From: Bacteroidia bacterium
GTDB lineage: Bacteria; Bacteroidota; Bacteroidia; Chitinophagales; Saprospiraceae
DNA: 6,113 nt
Direction of reading: 5' to 3'
Assembly (NCBI GenBank): GCA_030432855.1
Contig: JAUILM010000376.1
Location: forward strand, 1-6,113
A program made the position numbers and the translations under genes. Position 1 is the stretch's first letter; every line of letters begins with the position of its first letter. Below the pieces are notes generated by a model. It was not told where the DNA came from and ran no database searches. It was given only the letters and a program-made list of their open reading frames with translations. Of the stretch, positions 1-5,750 are shown one piece after another.

Positions 1-3000
1 CAAATGTGCTATATATAGGTACTGGTGAAGGATTTGGAACGGCCCGAAATATACTGGGTAGTGGACTCTGGAAGAGTACAGATAAGGGAGAGACCTGGAC
101 TCAGCTGGCAGCAACCATCAATACCGATTCTATTGCAGCGATCTATCGAATAATTGTAAATCCTGATAATGAAAATGAGCTTCTCTTTAGTGTCTTAAGT
201 AACCCTAGATTGCCGGCAGGAGATTTACATTCTGACATTTTCTATAGCAATGATGGTGGTGAAACTTTCACTTCTACATTTCCCAATTCGGATGCTGTCC
301 AGCAGTTAGTAGCCGATCCGAATGATTTCAGCACTTTATACGGGACCGCCTTCAATAAAGGAATTCTAAAAAGTACAGATACGGGTCAAACCTGGAAGTA
401 TGTACATCTGACCAATAAGTACAACCGGATGGAGATGGCCGTATCACCCTCCAATCCTGACTACCTCTATTATTCAGGACAAGGCTCTACAACAGGGGCT
501 TTTGGTCTGGTTTGTTCACCTGACGGAGGTGAGACCTGGATGGATGTGGTGCCGAAAGATGATGATAATGATTTTGGTAATGTATACAGTGGTCAGGGAT
601 GGTTTAATAATACAATAGCTGTCCATCCATACGATAGTAATATAGTTTACGTGGGTGGTGCAGGTCCCATTCTACAGATCACCATCGAAGGAGTGGATAG
701 TACGGGTGAAGACTTTATTGCAAGTATGGTACCCGTGACAGATGGTTATGCCACATATCGGGCAAACTACCCCGAAGCCCGGACCAAGGGGGTCCACGTA
801 GATCATCACAATATAGTGCTGATACCAGACCCGGAAGATGAGGAAAATTTCCTCTTCTTCAATGCTAATGACGGAGGCGTGGCCATATCCCGGGATGCTG
901 GGGCTACTTTTATCCAGACGGGAGATGGATCCAGTATTGAGTGTCTCGATGGATCTTGTTCTACATTCATCACCTACCAGTCTTCGACAGGGTATAATAC
1001 TGCGCAGTTTTACGGGGTTGATAAGGCGAATGGACAGAATCGATATGTAGCCGGCACACAGGACAATGGTAGCTGGGTGTCAGGATCCAACCCCAATGAA
1101 AGCTCCATATGGAGGTCTGCACCTAGTGGCGATGGATTTGAGGCCGCGTGGCACTACTGGAACAATGATTGGATCATTGAAACCAGTCAGTTTAATAACA
1201 TATTCCGTAGTGACAATGGAGGTAGTTCCTGGCGCAATATCAGTCCACCTGGTCAGGGACCGTTTTTATCTCGCATCGCCAGCTCAAAGCAGGATCCGGA
1301 TCTGATCTTTGCAGTTACCAGCACGGGTGTAGCACGATCTATTAATTTCGGAGATGATTGGGAGATCATCACGATGCCATCCGGGTGGACATTCGAAGGC
1401 AGTGGGGTACCGATCCGAATTTCTCTTGCCAATCCCAACATCGTTTGGACAGGATCAGGACTTTCTAAAGGAGGATCAGGTATGACAGTATCTACCAATG
1501 GAGGAAAGACATTTAGAGAGATTAGCGGATCGCTTAGTGGGTTGGCACCGGGTCTTATTACGAATTTAACCACACATCCACTAGAAGACAGTACTGTGTA
1601 TTTTCTTTTTTCCCAGGCCAAAGGTCCTAAGGTTATCCGTAGTCGAGATTTAGGGCAGACTTTCGAAGATTTGACACAGTTTTCGCTCAGAAACAACATG
1701 AGCAGCAACGGATTTCCGGATGTGGCTACTTATAGTTTTATTGTCATGCCCTATGATACAAACATACTTTGGGCCGGTACTGAAATTGGTCTCTTCGAAA
1801 GCAGAGATGCCGGAGAAAGCTGGCAATATGCAGATAATGGCTTACCACCTGCCGCTATCTGGGATATGCGTATTGTGAATGATGAAGTGGTACTAGCCAC
1901 ACACGGACGTGGTATCTGGACGGTTTCACTTCCAGAATTGGATGGTTACGAACCGAAAGTGTTGCCCTTTGCCCAACCCAGAATTGAAGCGGATGAATAC
2001 GCTTTCGGAGGACAGGTCTTTGGAAAGTATACCCTGCGAAGTGCCAGTGATTCATCAATTGTCAGACTTACCTATGAAGTGGAAGGAGAAAAATTCACAC
2101 ATGAGCTTGCCATCACATCAAATCTCGAACCACTGTCAGAGGACTTTGAAATGCTTCTTGCCCCGCTACCAGAGGAGGAAATCATAGAGGTCACCATCGA
2201 AATGATAGCCTATCAAAATGGTGATAGTTTGGTAGATGAAAGTACCTTATTTACATTTTCTGTCGATGAGGATGCTACTTCTGATTATTTCAATGATTTT
2301 GATGGATCCAATCGGGACTTTGCCCGACTTGATTGGGAAATCGTTACAGCTGATGGATTTGATAACGCAGCACTACAAACACTGCATCCATACAGCGGAC
2401 TTTCGGAATACACCACCATATTTCAAAAGCCCATCGACATCTTGTCTCAGGGTACAACTGTATCGTTTGATGAAATAGTGTTAGTCGAGCCAGGAGAAAC
2501 ATTTTCTTTCCCTTCAATAAATTACTTTGACTTTTGCATCATAGAGGCCACTAAGGATCGAGGACTCACCTGGGATACCATTACCGCCTACGATTCAAGA
2601 GCCAATAGTACCTGGCTTGATGCCTACAATGAAGATGAAAATGATGCTACGGAAAATCTAAAGATTAATCGAGTCTTTGATTTAAATGACTTTTATGATG
2701 TTGGAGATCAAGTATTTCTACGATTTAGATTAATCAGTGATCCATTTGTAGAAGGATGGGGCTGGAGCATCGATGATTTCACCATTGGAGATGGCACGGT
2801 CAATACTCATTTAATAAATGATCCTGAGTTTATTGTGAATATCCTTGGCAATCCTGTGGAGGATGTACTTCGCATATCCATTAAAGATCCAACTCCCTCT
2901 CAGATTTCTTTAAAAATTATATCTACTTCAGGTACAATCATGCAATGGAAACGTGGAGGGTCAAGTGCAGAATGGATCCAGGAAATATCTGTGAGCAACC

Positions 3001-3074
3001 TGTCTGCCGGTACTTACTTTATGGTGGTGGAAAAAGATGGAAAAATCCTTTCCCGTCCCTTCATTAAAATATAA
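1..3074 (+). CDS. Secreted BNR/Asp-box beta-propeller protein with T9SS type A sorting domain (5' truncated)
   Basis: Incomplete at the left edge. The frame is open from base 3, and the GTG at 6-8 is an internal Val codon in an Asn-Val-Leu-Tyr-Ile-Gly-Thr-Gly-Glu-Gly stretch typical inside sortilin/VPS10-like propellers, so the signal peptide and first blades are missing. Numbering from that GTG, about ten Asp-box motifs (S-x-D-x-G-x-T-W/F) are visible near residues 24, 81, 123, 171, 295, 402, 445, 496, 546 and 599. A His-Val-Asp-His-His segment and an Asn-Asp-Gly-Gly-Val blade precede the fifth. The propeller ends with a Thr-His-Gly-Arg-Gly-Ile-Trp motif near 632-638. Residues ~755-930 look like a MAM/jelly-roll-type beta-sandwich ending in GWGWSIDDFTIG. 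Residues ~935-1022 match a Por-secretion (type A) sorting domain, with LSAGTYFMVV and a final FIKI. The protein is therefore probably exported by Sec and then T9SS and attached to, or released from, the cell surface. Asp-box propellers include glycosidases and binding proteins; the substrate cannot be told here. No catalytic residues were identified. Confidence 0.9.
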   Translation, partial: NVLYIGTGEGFGTARNILGSGLWKSTDKGETWTQLAATINTDSIAAIYRIIVNPDNENELLFSVLSNPRLPAGDLHSDIFYSNDGGETFTSTFPNSDAVQQLVADPNDFSTLYGTAFNKGILKSTDTGQTWKYVHLTNKYNRMEMAVSPSNPDYLYYSGQGSTTGAFGLVCSPDGGETWMDVVPKDDDNDFGNVYSGQGWFNNTIAVHPYDSNIVYVGGAGPILQITIEGVDSTGEDFIASMVPVTDGYATYRANYPEARTKGVHVDHHNIVLIPDPEDEENFLFFNANDGGVAISRDAGATFIQTGDGSSIECLDGSCSTFITYQSSTGYNTAQFYGVDKANGQNRYVAGTQDNGSWVSGSNPNESSIWRSAPSGDGFEAAWHYWNNDWIIETSQFNNIFRSDNGGSSWRNISPPGQGPFLSRIASSKQDPDLIFAVTSTGVARSINFGDDWEIITMPSGWTFEGSGVPIRISLANPNIVWTGSGLSKGGSGMTVSTNGGKTFREISGSLSGLAPGLITNLTTHPLEDSTVYFLFSQAKGPKVIRSRDLGQTFEDLTQFSLRNNMSSNGFPDVATYSFIVMPYDTNILWAGTEIGLFESRDAGESWQYADNGLPPAAIWDMRIVNDEVVLATHGRGIWTVSLPELDGYEPKVLPFAQPRIEADEYAFGGQVFGKYTLRSASDSSIVRLTYEVEGEKFTHELAITSNLEPLSEDFEMLLAPLPEEEIIEVTIEMIAYQNGDSLVDESTLFTFSVDEDATSDYFNDFDGSNRDFARLDWEIVTADGFDNAALQTLHPYSGLSEYTTIFQKPIDILSQGTTVSFDEIVLVEPGETFSFPSINYFDFCIIEATKDRGLTWDTITAYDSRANSTWLDAYNEDENDATENLKINRVFDLNDFYDVGDQVFLRFRLISDPFVEGWGWSIDDFTIGDGTVNTHLINDPEFIVNILGNPVEDVLRISIKDPTPSQISLKIISTSGTIMQWKRGGSSAEWIQEISVSNLSAGTYFMVVEKDGKILSRPFIKI

Positions 3075-3080
3075 AAAAAA

Positions 3081-3102
3081 TGCTATCCCTTCCGGGATAG
3101 CA
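3081..3102 (-). terminator. Intrinsic terminator closing the dps end of the stress cluster
   Basis: A perfect 9-bp inverted repeat (TGCTATCCC / GGGATAGCA) encloses a 4-nt TTCC loop. On the minus strand the stem is followed at once by eight T residues (complement of A3073-A3080), the classic Rho-independent layout. It lies 30 bp past the minus-strand dps stop codon. It also starts 6 bp past the stop of the convergent plus-strand gene, but that side has no T-tract after the stem (AATTCAAT), so termination there would be weaker. The minus-strand T-tract overlaps the final bases of the plus-strand gene. Confidence 0.85.
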
Positions 3103-3132
3103 AATTCAATGGGGCATGATTTCTTAAGGATA

Positions 3133-3606
3133 TTATGCATAAACTCGGCTATGCCATGCATCCAGCATCCAGCTTTTCTTTTCAAGCGTTGCCAAAAATC
3201 CTGCGATCAGATCAATGGTTCCTTCATCAGATGCCTTACCCGCACGCTCAATTACACTTCGCATGTTCTCAATCAGCATCTTGTGATCTTCCAATACAAA
3301 TTCTACCATCTTATGAGGATCCTTCGTGGATTTCTCATCGATGTCTGACATCTCAAGATACTCAGACAGAGTCGATGTCGGTGATTCCCGAAGCGTGAGA
3401 ATTCGCTCAGCTATTTCATCTATACTCACTTTGGCATCATTGTACAGCTCTTCGAATTTCTCGTGTAAATCAAAGAAATTAGGACCCGTTACGTTCCAAT
3501 GATAATTTCTCAGATTCTGATAGTATATATGATAATTTGAAAGTAATCTATTTAAATCGTCTACTACCGACTCAATGTTGGTCGGCTTTAAACCTACATA
3601 ATTCAT
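3133..3606 (-). CDS. dps: Dps-family miniferritin (DNA protection during starvation / oxidative stress)
   Basis: A 157-residue protein, the usual length for Dps. Family members form 12-subunit cages in the cytoplasm that oxidise Fe(II), often with hydrogen peroxide, and store the iron; some also coat DNA. The family signature is clear: NYHWNVTGPNFFDLHEKFEELY around residues 34-55, followed by D63-x3-E67. The ferroxidase ligands H36, H48, E52, D63 and E67 keep the family spacing (12, 4, 11 and 4), although E52 replaces the Asp found in some members. The C-terminus (KKSWMLDAWHSRVYA) also fits. The N-terminus is short and not Lys/Arg-rich, so tail-mediated DNA binding of the E. coli kind is not obvious. 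The ATG at 3604-3606 has an A/T-rich leader and no Shine-Dalgarno. The gene is last in the cluster, 38 bp after the 98-residue ORF and just before a strong terminator, which suggests cotranscription with the stress genes upstream. Confidence 0.95.
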   Translation of the reverse strand: MNYVGLKPTNIESVVDDLNRLLSNYHIYYQNLRNYHWNVTGPNFFDLHEKFEELYNDAKVSIDEIAERILTLRESPTSTLSEYLEMSDIDEKSTKDPHKMVEFVLEDHKMLIENMRSVIERAGKASDEGTIDLIAGFLATLEKKSWMLDAWHSRVYA

Positions 3607-3644
3607 GTATAAAGTAAAGTTTTAATTGTTAGAAAATAACATGG

Positions 3645-3941
3645 TTAAGCAAAAGTTTGTGCCACCATTTTTCCGGTCTTGAGTGCCGTATTTACACCCT
3701 CTAAAAATCGACGGATATTATTATCCCGAGCGAGCATTATTTTTGCAACAGTGGTCACTCTGGAAAATGTTTTTGTCCAATGCAGGATATTGTTATAATC
3801 TAGAAGGTTGGTGTATGAAAAACTACCTTCAGAAGTTCGGAGATTAGAACCCTTCATTGAAAAATTCCTCCTCAATAAATGTTCAGCCATTTGTATTTCC
3901 TGCTCCAGCTGTGCTCTCCTTGCCGAAAATAGTTTGTTCAT
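3645..3941 (-). CDS. Uncharacterised 98-residue basic protein, positional counterpart of YqjK
   Basis: No family is recognised with confidence. The 98-residue protein is basic, with an N-terminal amphipathic helix (KLFSARRAQLEQEIQMAEHLLRR, residues ~3-25), a Ser/Gly/Asn-rich middle (~26-50) and a C-terminal stretch with Arg/Lys among hydrophobic residues (~60-98, ending KTGKMVAQTFA). There is no signal peptide or clear membrane span; residues ~62-72 are only mildly hydrophobic. It starts 8 bp after the holin-like gene, so the two are very probably cotranscribed. Its place directly after a YqjE-like gene, and a start containing Arg-Arg-x-Gln-Leu followed by an amphipathic helix, recall E. coli YqjK, which begins similarly as I remember it. 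The resemblance is weak and unaligned, so this is inference. The reading frame is believable because it sits tightly inside an operon and keeps coding-like composition. Confidence 0.8.
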   Translation of the reverse strand: MNKLFSARRAQLEQEIQMAEHLLRRNFSMKGSNLRTSEGSFSYTNLLDYNNILHWTKTFSRVTTVAKIMLARDNNIRRFLEGVNTALKTGKMVAQTFA

Positions 3942-3949
3942 AATGTTTT

Positions 3950-4321
3950 TTATTTTTCTGCTTCATCTTCCGAAAATCTCTGCAGTAGAAATTTAGCGAT
4001 AGGTCTGTAGAAGAAGAAATGTCTACCTACAAAGATGAGTATGCCAATAGGGATTAGGGCAGCAAAGCCTATTATAATGCCTGTAATTGGAGAATTATAA
4101 GACGTTCCAATATACCAGGAAGAGGCCACAATGAGACCTATCAGGGAGATGGAAAAGAAGAAAGCTATTAGAGCTGAAACCAGGAGATATCCTGCCATTT
4201 TACTAACTGATTCCAGTAAGTCTAATTTTAGGAGTTTAAATCGGTTTTCAACAATGGTTTTGACATAGACATAATTCTCTCCTATATCTTCAGCAATATG
4301 ATCTAATAGCTTCTCTCCCAT
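3950..4321 (-). CDS. Phage_holin_3_6 / YqjE-like two-TM membrane protein
   Basis: A 123-residue inner-membrane protein. Residues 1-40 form an amphipathic, charged helix (IAEDIGENYVYVKTIVENRF then KLLKLDLLESVSK), followed by two hydrophobic spans at ~45-70 and ~79-99 joined by a short SYNSPITG turn. A basic/aromatic segment (GRHFFFYRP) and an acidic tail (SEDEAEK) follow. This layout is typical of the family called phage holin superfamily 3-6 (PF07332), which includes E. coli YqjE. Despite the name, chromosomal members are usually not phage genes and have no proven lytic role; several sit in stress-induced operons. The ATG follows the YtxH stop by 15 bp, without a Shine-Dalgarno. The neighbours are a YtxH-type protein and a small basic protein, so a membrane-associated stress complex is plausible but unproven. 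Confidence 0.85.
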   Translation of the reverse strand: MGEKLLDHIAEDIGENYVYVKTIVENRFKLLKLDLLESVSKMAGYLLVSALIAFFFSISLIGLIVASSWYIGTSYNSPITGIIIGFAALIPIGILIFVGRHFFFYRPIAKFLLQRFSEDEAEK

Positions 4322-4336
4322 TTCGCAACTTTAGTC

Positions 4337-4726
4337 TTATGCTTCTGAAACAGAACCATTAGCTAGTTTTCTTTTCGCATTAGCTATACCTGATTCCAGG
4401 GATTCCAGATGGTTCACTGCTGAGGTTCTGGACTTCTCAGTAATATAATTTCCTGTTTCAGCTGCCTTTCCTGCAAGGCTCTCCACGGCAGATTTAGCTT
4501 TGTCTGCTGTAGTCTGCGCCTGGTCTTTAGCCTTCGCATAAAAACTCTCTGCTGAGTCTTTCACTTCGTTCGATAGTGAAACACTTTTATCAACGATATC
4601 CCTGGTCATCTTACGACCTTGAGGAGTATTGAGGAAGTGCGCAATAGCGCCACCTACAATTGCACCCGCCAGGAACATGTAGGGCTTTCTCGAACTCACT
4701 TGCTTTTCTTGCTTCTGATCTTCCAT
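4337..4726 (-). CDS. YtxH-domain membrane-anchored helical stress protein
   Basis: A 129-residue protein. A polar, charged N-terminus (1-15) leads into one Gly/Ala-rich membrane span (YMFLAGAIVGGAIAHFL, residues 16-32), then the conserved short basic motif TPQGRKMTRDI (34-44). Residues ~45-125 form a long Ala/Lys/Glu/Ser-rich amphipathic helix with LEA-like repeats such as AKDQAQTTADKAKSAVE. This matches YtxH-domain proteins (YtxH belongs to the B. subtilis general stress regulon) and resembles the DUF883 proteins YqjD/ElaB in overall type, although in those the membrane span is C-terminal. The likely role is inner-membrane attachment with a cytoplasmic or periplasmic coiled helix; the topology is not settled by the sequence. 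It is the first gene after the sigma factor, after an 86-bp gap, and leads directly into the holin-like gene. Confidence 0.85.
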   Translation of the reverse strand: MEDQKQEKQVSSRKPYMFLAGAIVGGAIAHFLNTPQGRKMTRDIVDKSVSLSNEVKDSAESFYAKAKDQAQTTADKAKSAVESLAGKAAETGNYITEKSRTSAVNHLESLESGIANAKRKLANGSVSEA

Positions 4727-4812
4727 TTTCTATATTTTTTAGTTGTCGAATGTCGACGGTGAATTAAAAATTGTTCTATCCATCTTACTATGGATTGGTG
4801 CCAATTGTTCGG
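4727..4812 (-). promoter_or_regulatory. Gap between the sigma gene and ytxH with several dyads; possible internal promoter or attenuator
   Basis: This is the longest gap inside the cluster and contains three short inverted repeats: GTCGA-ATG-TCGAC (4745-4757), ATCCAT-6 nt-ATGGAT (4778-4795) and ATTGG-TG-CCAAT (4794-4805). The octamer AATTGTTC occurs twice (4769-4776 and 4803-4810). On the minus strand the 6-bp stem at 4778-4795 is followed by AGAACAATTTTTAA, a poor T-tract, so at most a leaky terminator. GAAC followed 14 nt later by CGTC resembles an ECF-type -35/-10 pair, but the spacer is slightly short. A regulatory role is inferred only from the density of dyads. Confidence 0.3.
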
Positions 4813-5328
4813 TTAGGCTAAAGCTATTTCTCTTCGCGTCAGCTTCTCCTTCAGCTTCTTCCGGGCATAGTTGATCCGACTCTTGACGGTTCCGATCGGA
4901 ATCTCAAGATGGTCAGCAATCTCGTTATATTGATATCCTTCGAAGTGCATCATGAATGGAACAGCACATGTATCGCCCAATTCACTTATAGCTTTTTCAA
5001 TATTCTCCATCATCAATTGTGAAATACCATCATTCCTTACAGCAGATGAGGACTTCATGGCGAAAGAAAAGTCTTCTACTGGTTTACTTACCACCGCACG
5101 TCTCTTGCGACGGTGATACTTGCTTATGAATGTATTTTTGAGAATAGTAAAGGCCCAACTCTTAAAGCTTGTGCCAGTCCTGAATGTGTGTCTACCTTTG
5201 AATGCTTTAAGAGCAGTTTCTTGTACCAAATCCTCAGCATCTACCATGTCTTGTGTCAATCTCTTTGCAAAGTTGAGAAGAGCCTGGTGGTGCATTTCTA
5301 ACAAATTTGAAAATTGCAGCGTTGTCAT
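4813..5328 (-). CDS. ECF-type (sigma-70 family) RNA polymerase sigma factor
   Basis: A 171-residue two-domain sigma factor. Region 2 spans ~13-77, with DAEDLVQETALKAF at 30-43 (core-RNAP binding) and FKSWAFTILKNTFISKYHRRKRR at 55-77 (-10 recognition and melting). A Ser-rich linker follows. Region 4 spans ~108-162, with the helix-turn-helix EIADHLEIPIGTVKSRINYARKKLKEKL reading the -35. There is no region 1.1 or 3, as expected for the ECF group. The ATG at 5326-5328 is chosen over an in-frame TTG at 5392-5394. The extra 22 residues from that TTG are hydrophobic and unlike sigma factors, and that TTG is itself the first half of a TTGACA promoter box. The gene leads the stress cluster, so autoregulated control of ytxH, the holin-like gene, the 98-residue ORF and dps is likely but inferred. 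No recognisable anti-sigma gene lies next to it. Confidence 0.93.
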   Translation of the reverse strand: MTTLQFSNLLEMHHQALLNFAKRLTQDMVDAEDLVQETALKAFKGRHTFRTGTSFKSWAFTILKNTFISKYHRRKRRAVVSKPVEDFSFAMKSSSAVRNDGISQLMMENIEKAISELGDTCAVPFMMHFEGYQYNEIADHLEIPIGTVKSRINYARKKLKEKLTRREIALA

Positions 5329-5365
5329 GATTTGATTTTTAATGTTTGCTAATAAATACGACCAC

Positions 5366-5394
5366 AATATAAAGAGTATTGCCCACAATGTCAA
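5366..5394 (-). promoter_or_regulatory. Candidate promoter of the sigma-led stress cluster
   Basis: Read on the minus strand, TTGACA (5394-5389) is followed after 17 nt by TATATT (5371-5366), close to a sigma-70 consensus. Extending one base gives TTTG at 5395-5392, 20 nt before TATATTGT, which partly fits the Bacteroidota pattern TTTG...TAnnTTTG (4 of 6 fixed bases in the -7 element). Transcription would start near 5358, leaving a leader of about 30 nt before the ATG at 5328. The -35 box lies in the left arm of an inverted repeat, so a repressor or activator could compete with polymerase there. Confidence 0.55.
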
Positions 5395-5429
5395 ATATTT
5401 TCACAGTAAAAGGGTAAAATATTGACATT
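5387..5429. repeat. Imperfect inverted repeat over the sigma promoter
   Basis: The left arm at 5387-5401 (AATGTCAAATATTTT) and the right arm at 5416-5429 (AAAATATTGACATT) are inverted copies apart from one extra A. They are separated by 14 nt (CACAGTAAAAGGGT). Each arm carries a TTGACA/TGTCAA box, one facing the sigma gene and one facing away into the gene-free region. It could be an operator for a dimeric regulator, a pair of divergent promoters, or a cruciform-prone site. Confidence 0.6.
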
Positions 5430-5750
5430 TTCTCTCACAAACTGCTTAAAATGCTCATTATTTCACCGTATTGGAGGCTATATATGTATAAAATAAACTC
5501 AAAAGCGAAAATTGTGATTACTGTGGTACCTACTGCTCGCTAATGTGTTTTTTATTATCACACTCTGTTAATTTAATTGTAATCGCAAGTATGCGTTATA
5601 TCAAAGTGAGACTGGTGCAGAATGCAGCACGATGAAGAAGACATAAAACAGTTATGAAAGAAGGGCAATCGAAGACCTAAAGAGTGGAATCGAAACTAAG
5701 GAGAGATAAATTTTACAGTGAAAGGGAGTAGAAAATCTTGGAAAGATTGT
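5395..5750. other. Gene-poor intergenic region between the stress cluster and the XRE regulator gene
   Basis: About 350 bp with no convincing gene on either strand. It holds the right part of the promoter inverted repeat, a plus-strand TTGACA (5422-5427) with TAAAAT 19 nt later (5447-5452), and a 19-codon mini-ORF at 5484-5543 preceded by GGAGG (5473-5477). A purine-rich stretch (about 5628-5730) is broken by stops in every plus frame. ACAGTAAAAGGG (5403-5414) recurs as ACAGTGAAAGGG (5715-5726). No tRNA-like fold or known riboswitch was recognised. The region could hold the control sites of the sigma cluster, a small RNA, or decayed coding sequence. Confidence 0.6.
5734..5748 (-). terminator. 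Weak candidate terminator after the XRE regulator gene
   Basis: On the minus strand, 2 nt past the TAG stop, AATCTT-TCC-AAGATT forms a 6-bp stem with a 3-nt loop followed by TTCT. The stem is A/T-rich and the T-run is interrupted, so the call is weak; the position directly after the stop codon is the main support. Confidence 0.35.

Noticed and set aside
1253..1708. 151-residue open frame on the minus strand
   Set aside because: It lies entirely inside the secreted-protein gene, and its translation has no domain-like pattern. The plus frame carries clear Asp-box motifs through the same bases.
3037..3398. Plus-strand open frames of 87-103 codons across the dps region
   Set aside because: They run antisense to the well-supported dps gene and read through the terminator; no family features.
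3607..3690. Separate promoter for dps inside the end of the 98-residue gene
   Set aside because: TTTG occurs at the right sort of distance, but no acceptable TAnnTTTG or TATAAT partner follows.
3950..4321. Phage origin suggested by the holin-family match
   Set aside because: No lysin, tail, integrase or other phage gene is nearby. The gene sits in a sigma/YtxH/Dps operon, and PF07332 proteins are commonly chromosomal.
5622..5706. Purine-rich plus-strand stretch with short frames such as MQHDEEDIKQL and NSYERRAIEDLKSGIETKER
   Set aside because: It looks faintly protein-like, but stops interrupt every frame within about 20 codons and no family could be recognised, so a pseudogene call is not supportable.
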